NCBI GenBank assembly: GCA_964017185.1
Contig: OZ024876.1
Span: forward strand, 27,496,278 to 27,560,277
DNA: 64,000 bases
Reading direction: 5' to 3'
Source: Rugalucina vietnamica
Lineage: Eukaryota; Mollusca; Bivalvia; Lucinida; Lucinidae
The notes under the pieces were generated by a model. It worked only from the letters and a program-made list of their open reading frames with translations, searched no databases and was not told the DNA's origin. This document shows positions 22,897 to 31,835 of the stretch, piece after piece. The first letter of the stretch is position 1. Every line of letters begins with the position of its first letter. The translations under genes were made by a program, and so were the position numbers.

Positions 22897-23119
22897 GTGA
22901 TAAGCTGAATAGTGCTTCTACTGCGCTTTACGTGTTACACTGCGTTTGAACGTGTTGTGTTAGAGCATTGGATCTACGCAAAGGTGTCCCTGGTTCGAGC
23001 ATCAGCCGAGGCTTCATTGGTTGCTACCTTATGTCAGTCACTGCCCCTAAGCTCATCAGGTAATGGTCAGAAATTCATCAACTCCGCACACATTGGAAGG
23101 AAAAAGGCGAGATCGGATA

Positions 23120-23178
23120 ATTATCAGTGCTGTCACGACAGCATCAGTGCTGTCACGATATCAGTGCTGTCACGGTCA
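23120..23178. repeat. GTGCTGTCAC motif cluster, right side of Q
   Basis: Three forward copies of ATCAGTGCTGTCACG at 17-26 bp spacing. One reversed copy lies at about 23497. Confidence 0.65.
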
Positions 23179-23892
23179 TAATAATTTAAAATACTAGAAA
23201 CGCAGCATATGAACATAATTGCTTTTGGTATATAATGATACTATACTGAAATAGTAAACGTTTAGCTGAAATTATTTTTGGATTAATCGTACAAGATTAT
23301 GTCTATAAAAATAAAGCGCTTCAGAAACAGAACAAATCACAATATGTGCATTTTCATTGGATCTCTCTCCTTCGTGAATTCATTGAAAGTATTTAAAGCT
23401 TTTGTGAATTTTTGTTTGTGACAAGTTATATATACCCCCACTTACAGATTGGGGAAGTCTTATCAAATGAGCGTTTTACGCAAGAAAGTTTGTTCGTGAC
23501 AGCACTGATATTTTTTCAAGGGTACCATACAATTAATTAATGCTGGTGCACTATTTGTTCAGTTAAACTTGGCATATTTTATTTCTATATTCTATATGCC
23601 CCTGTTAATAAAACTAACCCATTAAAAAAGAAAAAAATGGACAATTATTTTTTTTCGTTTTGCCTTTCTGGATTGCTCCATTTTTTGATAATGACCCTTA
23701 TACAGATTCTAAGTTTACATATACCACTTTTATTGCCTACAGTTGTGTTGCTACTTTGATTAACTTATTTATATTTACCAATCTTCGTGTGTCATACGCT
23801 GATGTGAAGAAAAACGTACAAGCAAATACAAAACAAATCCTTTAATTACTCTCAAGGGAAATCTATGTGCGTTTTGTAATTTGTGCCTTTGA

Positions 23893-24078
23893 ATGAGAAA
23901 ACCAAACGTTTAGGCCCAACACAAACCGACCTGTACAGGCACAGAAACATGATAGGAGCTTGAAATTTCGGATTTAAGACGAAGAGGGATTGTGCTATCC
24001 ATTAGCAGTTACTGCACCGCTGATATGTGCTTTTGTCTTTGCACATGCAGATTGGTCGTTTTCTTGTGCGGCGGCTCA
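23893..24078. mobile_element. MITE A, shortened, between 17-bp direct repeats
   Basis: TGAGAAAACCAAACG at the left, GTGCGGCGGCTCA at the right. Part of the left palindrome arm is deleted. TGTGCGTTTTGTAATTT occurs at 23866-23882 and exactly again at 24079-24095. Confidence 0.65.
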
Positions 24079-24095
24079 TGTGCGTTTTGTAATTT

Positions 24096-25251
24096 CACAG
24101 ATATAGCATCTTGGGTTCATATAAATGTCAGCATGGAGTAATTTGTCCATTATTTCAATAAAAATGGTGTTGCAAACAAAACGTCGAGGAAATATGCACG
24201 AAATATATGTTTGTTGACAATGCGACTACGTACGTCCTGTTCATTTCGAAATAATTTGTTTTTCCTTTTCGTGTTAAAACTTTATTACAGTACTCTGCAG
24301 ACACTTTTAAAACTTTTTTTTTTTTGGGGGGGGGGATTCAGTTTAACGTCCACTTTTAAAACTGACACCTATTTTCCGTATCCAAAACACAATTTAGCAA
24401 AAGTGTCATTTGCTTCCTCCAATCCGAAGGCAAGTAAGTCTAATCAAAAGTAAATTGCCGAAAATAGAATTCATAAACCTGCAATTATAACGGACATCCT
24501 TAGTAATTAGAAAATTGCTTACGGGAAAATGTTACAGTGTTATCTTTATTTGTTTGTTTGTGGTCTAAAGTGACTGTCACATTTATTCACATACTTTAAA
24601 AACGCAACACTTTAATTATCGATTCTTCCTCACAGGGTACAGGTTTTCCCGAAAAATACTTGTTGAAGTGAAAAGTACAATCAGTCTGCTAAACTTCAAT
24701 ACCAAAAACGAAATACCTGTGTCCGTGATTAACGCCATACAGTATGATTTCAAGCGTTATTCAAAACTCAACAAAAATAAATTGCATAATGGGCCAATGG
24801 GGACGAAAAAATCCTCAAGTACATGATTTCTGGAAACTTCAAAGCCCAAACGAATGCTGTTGGTTGGCTTTCATTTGCATTAAAAACGCAGTAATAACGT
24901 CAGTTTAACTTTTTATAAAAAATAATAATAAATAAATAACAAAATAAAAAAATAACAACAATTTAATTTTTGCGCGTAAAATTGAAACAAATTCAAACTT
25001 TATCGAATACATTATATAGGCACGGGACTAACGTAAAATTTTCATAACGTTTGGTGCTGTAATCGAATGCCTAGAATGTTTCGAGCACTTTACATTTGAT
25101 GTCAGCGACGAACGCTAGCGCCTTAAACGACACTGAAAGAAAGTGCCAATCTTTGTTTTTATTTTCCTTGTGCTTTAGGTTGTTAGCTATCACCGGAGAT
25201 ATTTGATTTCACAGAATTCCTTTCTTGTAGCCATTGTTATGTTTTCTTTAG
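24096..25251. other. no gene seen
   Basis: Contains the SINE tail fragment at 24332. Otherwise AT-rich, with an A/T-only stretch at 24920-24970. Confidence 0.5.
24332..24360 (-). repeat. SINE tail fragment beside a T/G tract
   Basis: The minus strand reads GTGGACGTTAAACTGAATCC, like the tail of the SINE at 45222. A T10G10-type tract precedes it on the plus strand. Confidence 0.4.
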
Positions 25252-25532
25252 CATCAGGAAAACATGTCCGTGTATTGAATACCCCCTTAAACCCCACTTT
25301 TATATAGTAAAACTGGGGTATGCAGGGGTATACCTATTTTTCTTATTTTTGCTCCAAAACATAGATTGTGGGTACTCGTTAGAACCGCCTCGGCGAGGCG
25401 GTTCTAACGTGTACACACAATCTATGTTTTGAGCAAAATTAAGAAAAATATATATAAAAAGAATCTACCGAAAATGTTCATTTTTTACAACTTTAGAAAT
25501 CTCTGTATATTGCATGGGCATGTTTTCGTTAT
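25252..25532. mobile_element. MITE B, full-length
   Basis: CATCAGGAAAACATGTCCGTG at the left, GGGCATGTTTTCG at the right. The centre GAACCGCCTCGGCGAGGCGG is a perfect palindrome, extended on both sides by TTAGAACC/GGTTCTAA and GTGGGTAC-type arms. Confidence 0.8.
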
Positions 25533-26029
25533 GGAAAAGTTACGTCTCGATGACGTTGAAGGAAGCAGCTTTAACTAAGAATTCAGAAAACACATTTTTA
25601 TGGATAAATATTGTGTATCAGGGTGATAAGATTCAGGATATTATGTTTATCTTATTCTCCATCAGTTTTAAGCAAATGATAACCGATTTAGAGTGTTGCG
25701 TTGATAAAAAAGTCCGCCAGTTTATAAACGGATAATGCCAACGAATGCGGAACGGATAGAAATTTATCACAATATTTTATCTGGTAGTGCAGTTTGAACA
25801 AACGTCATCGCGGAATGTGTAAAGAACACATTAACCGTACGAGTAACGAATGAGTATAAGTAACGGACGGTAAACGTTTAAGTAACGTCATTACCTTGGT
25901 TACCGGATGTCTAAATTTTATACCTGACAAAACGAATATGCAACGCGTGAGAAACGGACAAAACCTTCATCGAACGGTTACAGAATGCATTCACTGGCCG
26001 GAGCATAATAATCTGGAGGCTTAGATTAT

Positions 26030-26225
26030 TGAGTGTTTGAGGTTTAACGCCCCAGTCAACAATTTTCAGTCATGTCTGGACGGAACCATCGCTTCCAAGG
26101 TATTAACAAGTAGTCTGGGAAGATATGTGTCTTACTCACGGACACAACTCCGTGCTGTCAGTAGGGATCGACCCCAGGACCTCTCCGTCCGGACCACTTC
26201 GCCACCACGCTTCCCGATATTAAAA
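26030..26225 (-). mobile_element. tRNA-derived SINE
   Basis: The minus-strand head reads GTGGTGGCGAAGTGGTCC and then GGGGTCGATCCC (a B-box with one change). The body leads to the tail GGGGCGTTAAACCTCAAAC. This 3' tail type recurs as fragments at 43043-43085 and, more distantly, at 24332-24360. Confidence 0.65.
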
Positions 26226-26886
26226 GAAAGCCACGAACCGATGAGAGTTGCAATGTACAACATGTATGTTGAACCACAAATTTCACATTTTGCAAATTCC
26301 ACAAGCATGTGAAATTTTAGTACATGTACCAATATGTGACATTGAGAAATATGACAACTGTATACGACCGGTTTCGATAGTTTTGGGGGTTGTTATTTAC
26401 GCTAAAATTCCACACATTTATGGTTTGACATGTGAAGAATTAATACGCATCATCCCATCAGTAAAAACTGGTATGAGTTTTTCTCAATTCTGAAAAAATT
26501 GGTACCAAAATTCCACATATGAATGTATGATATGTGAAGAATTTGTACGTACATGTATTGGTCCGATTTGTGAATAGCTGGTATTAATAAATCTTAAATG
26601 TGGAAAACTGGTAAGTTTCATAATTCAATAATTTGAATTGAAGGCAAAAATACTTTAGATGGGTGCTTTTTAATGTGATGAATACGCAAGGATGCTACAT
26701 GAATTTCGACTGCAATCGCATTTCTGACAGGCATGTGAAATAAAAGAATACTAATCCTGACACGGGCTGTGAGAATTTGGTACCAATACTTCACATTGTA
26801 AACATTTGCTTAGTGTGAATTTAGCGGCCCAACCGATCTGACACACAAAACTGACTCCCACTTGACATTCCATGATGTTTTTAAAA
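26226..26886. other. no gene seen
   Basis: A loosely repeated CCACA(C/T)ATTTATG...TGTGAAGAAT phrase occurs at about 26412 and 26511, with further TTCACAT words at 26281 and 26792. Possibly a decayed tandem repeat. No coding evidence. Confidence 0.4.
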
Positions 26887-27119
26887 TGAGCCTGTGAGAA
26901 AACCAACAATTTGGGTTTCCGACCAGGTACGACATAAAGCAGGCTGTTCAGTCAAAGAAGCAGGCTAGAAGCTTGAAATTTTGGATATAAGAAGAGGAGG
27001 AATTGTACTATCCGTGGAGTGAAAACAAAGGTGCTAATCAGCTTCGCGGTTACCGCGAAACTGATCTGCGCCTTTGTTTTCGCATATGCAAATCGCTTGT
27101 TTTCTCGTGCTAAGGCTCA
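26887..27119. mobile_element. MITE A copy
   Basis: TGAGCCTGTGAGAAAACC at the left, GCTAAGGCTCA at the right. The stem is AGCTTCGCGGTTACCGCGAAAC. Confidence 0.75.
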
Positions 27120-27144
27120 AATGCATTTTTATCGAAACTACATG

Positions 27145-27225
27145 TACCTCTAACCGGTAGCGGAAGTCTAATGGATACATGTAGCTTGCGGATTGCAGGT
27201 TCGATCCTCGGTCGGTACATGCTTG
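27145..27225 (+). repeat. tRNA-like remnant (tRNA-Arg-like arms)
   Basis: AGTCTAATGGATA resembles a tRNA-Arg D arm and GCAGGTTCGATCCTC a T arm with a B-box. The acceptor stems do not pair and the middle is too short for a normal anticodon arm, so this looks like a SINE head or tRNA pseudogene. Confidence 0.4.
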
Positions 27226-27639
27226 TAATATTGGCGACTTATGTTCATCCTTACGTAATAAATGCGTACAACATGTTTTACAAACGCCGGACAAACCGGA
27301 TAAGTAAAGAATGTTGAACGCACGAGTACCGGACAAAACGCATGCCAACGGAATCCGCTGTCATCCGCTCCCAATTTTTGTGCATGTTCAAAATTTGCAA
27401 ATCGGAACACAACGGATAAAACGGATACACCGAAACACATTCACCGGTTAAGGAACGGACAAGAAGTGGTTTTACTGTCCGTTAGTCATCTGATCGTGTT
27501 TTTTTTCGTTTAATATATGTGACTGCTACATTTTAGTCTTGGTCAACTCAATGCATGTCGGTGGACCACTGTCCATTAGGGCCGTGAGAAATAGATGGGA
27601 TGTTTGTGCCTCCAGATAAAACTTATAAACTATTGACTG

Positions 27640-27905
27640 GCACTCAGATTACTGGTTAACCGCTCAGATCTTAGCATGTCCAGGAAAAGGGGTTCAAGTC
27701 AAACCATCTATACATATACGCGCCTTAGCTGTTTACTTGGGTGGCTATTTTTCGTAGCGTTTTTCGTAGCGCATTTTTGGTGTCACGATACCCTTACGGT
27801 AGATAGAATTCCTCTTAAATGGAGGCAACGTCCCGACGTGTCCAGATTTATTTTTAGCCACAACTCAAACAGACAAACGACTCAGGGACGAAACTACGAG
27901 CATTG
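27640..27905 (+). mobile_element. tRNA-derived SINE, diverged
   Basis: Head phrase GGGGTTCAAGTCAAACCATC and body phrase ATGGAGGCAACGTCCCG match the copies at 60225 and 50055. A short duplication (TTTTCGTAGCGTTTTTCGTAGCG) lies in the middle. Confidence 0.55.
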
Positions 27906-28413
27906 ACCTGTACATGTACTATTGGGAGTTTATGTAAGGACACAAACCTTCAATGGAGTTACATGTATATAAAGAAATAACCCACGTACGTAATCAAAGC
28001 GTGTATTATACAAATATCGTTTAGAAGGCCCCAGACCTTTTTTTCTTCAGAAAAGCTTTCTTATTGGTACGTTTAAATTAATAAAAACAACACTATTTTT
28101 AGCAACAACGTTAAAATAGCATAAACGAAATGTGCTGCAGAATAAAGTTGAGTACGAAACGCCCATAGTTTATCTCACGCCCTCTTTAGTTTGAAATGAA
28201 TATAAAATGACACAGTGTATTCTATAATTTGACTAAAACGCCTCAAAAGTTGATTTTAATATTTTATCGTTGTAAAATGATTGGAAACTTAAATGCGTCT
28301 GAAATTTTAATTTCATTAAAGCTACGATAATTGAATTTCTTCTTATTTTGAAAATGGCTTAGACACAAAAACGTCAAACTACGTTCCCCCGTGTATGCAT
28401 ATGCATTATTATA
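27906..28413. other. no gene seen
   Basis: AT-rich, nothing recognisable. Confidence 0.55.
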
Positions 28414-28650
28414 TGAGCCGCATCGTGAGAAAAAGGGATTATTGCCTATACGAAAACAAAGGCGCAGATCAGCTTCGCAGTAACTGCGAAGCTGATCAGC
28501 GCCTTTGTTTTCGCTACTCGGATAGTACAATTCTTCTTCTACTTAAATCCGAAATTTCAAGCTTCTAGCTCTTTTCTGAGCTTGTACAGGCCGGTTAGTG
28601 TCGGACCTGGTCGGAAACCCCGAAGACCGGTTTTCTCGTGTCGCGGCTGA
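28414..28650. mobile_element. MITE A copy, A/T-type stem
   Basis: TGAGCCGCATCGTGAGAAAA at the left, TCGTGTCGCGGCTGA at the right, flanked by TATA on both sides. The stem AGCTTCGCAGTAACTGCGAAGCT differs from the G/C type by one paired change. Confidence 0.85.
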
Positions 28651-28929
28651 TATAGTGTGAATTCATACAAACATCAATAAGTTTGGCAGACATTATTGAA
28701 ATTTCAGAACAAACGTGTCAGATAATATAGCGTCATATCAACAATTTCGCTACTAAGTAACCGTTACAAATGAAAAGAATAACCATGGGCGTCACCTCAA
28801 AATTATACTTGTTTCAGTTACATGTTCAAAGTCGACTTCCTATGACAAAGTATTGTCACCTGACAAGTATAAGATGACAATAAAATTCATTTGTCAATTT
28901 CAATTCCCGATGTCCGTTGAGGCAATTCA

Positions 28930-29158
28930 TTAACTCATTTAAGCCTGGCGTCCCTTTTGTGGGACATAGGCAAACAGCATAGCCCCAGATGTGACGCCGC
29001 AGAACGCGGCGTCCCATCTGGGGCTATTCTGTTTGCTTAGAGAAATTTCATCGAAGATTTGAATAAAATTTTAAAATCACACCTGCGACCCCTAAAAATG
29101 AAAGTGGACTCGTCCACTAGATAATGATGGGAGAATCCATTCGTCAAATATGGGTTAA
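28930..29158. mobile_element. MITE F, copy 4
   Basis: TTAACTCATTTAAGCCTGGC at the left, ATATGGGTTAA at the right, TTAA on both sides. The central GACGCCGC-AGAAC-GCGGCGTC hairpin is intact. Confidence 0.75.
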
Positions 29159-29246
29159 TTCAATGTCCCAAATCAAGACTATTGACGTAAGAGGAATAAC
29201 TGTTGGCACACGGACTATCCAGTCTTTACGAAGTTAGCTTTTAATT

Positions 29247-29482
29247 TGAGCCGCCCCGTGGGAAAACCAACAATGTGGTTTCCGAACTGGTCCGACACAA
29301 ACCGGCCTGTACAAGCACAGAAAAGAGCTAGAAGCTTGAAATTTCAGATTTAAGTAGATTAGGAATTGTACTATGCGAGTAGCGAAAACAAAGGCGCTTA
29401 TCAGCTTTTCGGTTACCGCGAAGCTGATCTGCGTCTTTGTTTTCGCCTATGCAGATTGTTTGTTTTCCCATGAGGCAGCTCA
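29247..29482. mobile_element. MITE A copy
   Basis: TGAGCCGCCCCGTGGGAAAACC at the left, CCCATGAGGCAGCTCA at the right. One stem arm has a CGCG to TTCG change. Confidence 0.8.
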
Positions 29483-29604
29483 TTTCTTACCAACGTTTAC
29501 AATATTTTGTCCCATTTGGATAATACTAGTCTTTGTATTGACTACACTGTTGAAAATTACAAAGTTACAGTTATTGTCTTTGGTTACATAATTATTGCTA
29601 GATC

Positions 29605-29700
29605 GATAGGGCCACTGAAGAAGTAGCCGAAACCGCGTTTTGGCCCATTCCCTTTCCTCCTAATATGTTCGCTGCTCTTTAAGGATCACGTTTTTATTTT
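29605..29700. repeat. interspersed repeat G, fragment
   Basis: GGGCCACTGAAGAAGTAGCCG, AAACCGCGTTTTGGCCCATTC and TGCTCTTTAAGGATCACG, matching copies at 50 and 61085. Confidence 0.5.
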
Positions 29701-29840
29701 TTATTAATTCTGTAGTATCATAAGATATCAGCATTAATTTTGCATATGAGAAAATGTCAAAACAAAACGAGATTGCTACTACATGTATATACAACCAGTT
29801 GATAGGTTCCTCTGTTTTATCATCCATCAAATAAGTATAT

Positions 29841-30100
29841 CATCAGAATAACATGTCCGTGACAAGTATACCTTTAATGAACCCCACTTTTATAAAGTTA
29901 AACTGAGGTACTACAGAGGTATACCCATTTGCCTTATTTGGTCCAAAACATAGATTGTGGATACTCGTTAGGTGCTAACGATCTTTGTTTTGAGTAAAAA
30001 TATTGAAAATATCTTTTTTTTTTTTTCTATTGAAAAAAAAAAATCATTTCAGTCTATAAGTTAAAAAAAAACAACGTAAATTTCATCGGCGAGTTTTCGT
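29841..30100. mobile_element. MITE B, copy with deleted centre
   Basis: CATCAGAATAACATGTCC at the left and a GAGTTTTCGTAATG end at the right. The hairpin is reduced to ACTCGTTAGGTGCTAACG. Confidence 0.6.
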
Positions 30101-30748
30101 AATGTCCCCGTGTGCCTCTCAGAGATTGTTCTATCCCAGTAAACGCAAATTTCAATCGTTTCTGTATGTAGCTAATAGAAATGAACACCTCATGTTACTT
30201 CCATATAAGGAAGTGAAAAGCTGGGTGTCAAATGTCAGAGACAAAAATTCTCTCGCAGGTATTAAGTTCAAGAAGTTAACAAGAGCTTGCTTTAGTCTGC
30301 TGCTTTGATAAAAAAGTCTCAAAAATTGATTTTGCTTGGAATTTTATGCACAGAATAAAATGCTGCTAAATATTTTGAAATGTGAGTGTCAATACAAAAT
30401 TATTTTTTTATTATTTCACTGGTTAATTTGCATATTGTTTCATTACATGTGCTAACAAGATGGCTGCCTGAACAGAACTTGAAGTCTATTCAGGCAAACT
30501 GTTTTATCAGATGGGTGAAAAAATAATCAATGGCGCTGTCGGGCCTCAAAAAGGAATTATTATGCATATTTACGGATTATCCAAGTCTCCTCGGCAGAAA
30601 TCTGAAAACTTGCCTGCGATTTCCTTGCCTTGGCCTCGAACACATCATAGATTCTTTTCACTGTATGCTAAGTGCGATTCATCTTCTACTACCTCGATCC
30701 TAGGTAAAAGCAGAGGGGCCATGAATCGATGCGATTTAAGTCCCAACA
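30101..30748. other. no gene seen
   Basis: Two short plus-strand frames, one running into a MITE A. No similarity or splice signals that convince me. Confidence 0.5.
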
Positions 30749-30903
30749 TAACTGCGAAGCTGATCAGCGCCTTTGTTTTCGCTACAAGGATAGTACAATC
30801 CCCCAACATCTCCAACCTCTAACCATCTTCTGTGCCTGTACAGGCCAGTTTGTGTCGGACCTGGTCGGAACCCAAATTGTTGGTTTTCTCACGCACAGGC
30901 TCA
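30749..30903. mobile_element. MITE A, right part
   Basis: Starts at the palindrome (AACTGCGAAGCTGATCAGCGCC) and runs to ACGCACAGGCTCA. The left arm is absent. Confidence 0.65.
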
Positions 30904-31089
30904 TTTAAAGTCCCAACTTAGAGACCAAGCATCACTTAACATTACGAAACATTTTTGACAACACATTCGAAGAGCAGGATGACTAGCTCTTCCCCAACAA
31001 TGTGGCTATCCACCTACCCTCAATTAAAACAAAGGCAAAGAGCACACCAGAGAGGCAGACAGAATAAAACGATGTAACATGAAGATAAA

Positions 31090-31325
31090 TGAGCCACCTC
31101 GTGGGAAAACCAACAATCTGCATAGGCGAAAACAAAGGCGCAGATCAGCTTCGCGGTAACCGCGAAGCTGATCAGCGCCTTTGTTTTCGCTACTCGGTTA
31201 GTACAATTCCTCCTCTACTTAACTCCAAAATTTCAAGCTTCTAGTCTGCTTCTGTAGCTGTACAGGCCGGTTTGTGTCAGATCTGTTCGGAAACCATATT
31301 GTTGGTTTTCCCACGAGGCGGCTCA
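31090..31325. mobile_element. MITE A, near-consensus copy downstream of the transporter
   Basis: TGAGCCACCTCGTGGGAAAACC at the left, CCCACGAGGCGGCTCA at the right. Stem GCGGTAACCGC. It lies beyond the transporter's likely 3' end. Confidence 0.85.
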
Positions 31326-31527
31326 AATCACCTTTACCTAGACGCCAATTACCGGTTTTACTGGGGTGGCGACGTTTTCAATGTAAGCATATGTTCACCT
31401 GCTGTGGCTAAAACATCGAAATGTGATGAATATTGTGGTAAAATCCTTTCAAATCCGAGCATTTTATGATATATACTTCAGCATGCTCGGCTTGTGGAGT
31501 GGGACAGGAGCCGACTGCCTCTACTCT

Positions 31528-31533
31528 TTTAAT
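31528..31533 (-). promoter_or_regulatory. possible poly(A) signal ATTAAA
   Basis: ATTAAA on the minus strand about 120 nt past the transporter stop codon. It is the commonest variant signal, and I saw no canonical AATAAA before the next MITE (31325). Weak evidence: a single hexamer in AT-rich DNA. Confidence 0.3.
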
Positions 31534-31655
31534 TTTTCATTTCATAAAAACTTAAAAATCCAGTATAATTACTAAAATGCACATGTTTCTGCTTAACGGT
31601 AATGATGATTAGTCATCGTCTAAACTTGAAAATGACCATATAGTGTCGCGAATGC

Positions 31656-31835
31656 CTATGGTCTTGAATGAGTATCATCTATAGCAGATAATTCTTTCTG
31701 AGTCCATGTATCTCTGTCTTTCATTGTTGACGGCAACTCGTGCGTCGCACTCTCTGGTAATCGAAGCGCTAGTATCACCAAGAGTAGACACATGCCTCCG
31801 AATATGGCACCGGGGATCCACATAGCTATGAGGGC
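31656..31835 (-). CDS. SLC22-like exon 10 (TM12, C-terminus, stop)
   Basis: Codes [20 protein letters not shown], then [17 protein letters not shown] and a short hydrophilic tail ending THSRP and a stop. LPES...ELP matches the family's conserved C-terminal motif. The acceptor is TTTACTTTTGCAG|GCC. A MITE A copy ends only 13 nt upstream of the exon. Confidence 0.93.
   Translation of the reverse strand, partial: ALIAMWIPGAIFGGMCLLLVILALRLPESATHELPSTMKDRDTWTQKELSAIDDTHSRP

Larger units (their letters stand above)
19504..23697. mobile_element. element Q: 4.2-kb unit with perfect 28-bp inverted ends
   Basis: Starts GGGTCATTATCAAAAAATGG... at 19504, and the exact reverse complement, 28 bp in all, ends at 23697. 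TTAT lies outside on both sides, a possible 4-bp target duplication. GTGCTGTCAC motifs cluster near both ends. The interior holds an (AC)n tract, a MITE B, a decayed MITE A and a central 150-bp inverted repeat. No transposase is recognised, so membership is by ends only. The superfamily is unknown. Confidence 0.55.

Noticed and set aside
23660-23845. Short membrane-like coding exon (...TTFIAYSCVATLINLF...)
   Set aside because: It overlaps the terminal repeat of element Q and has no splice context. AT-rich DNA often yields such hydrophobic frames.
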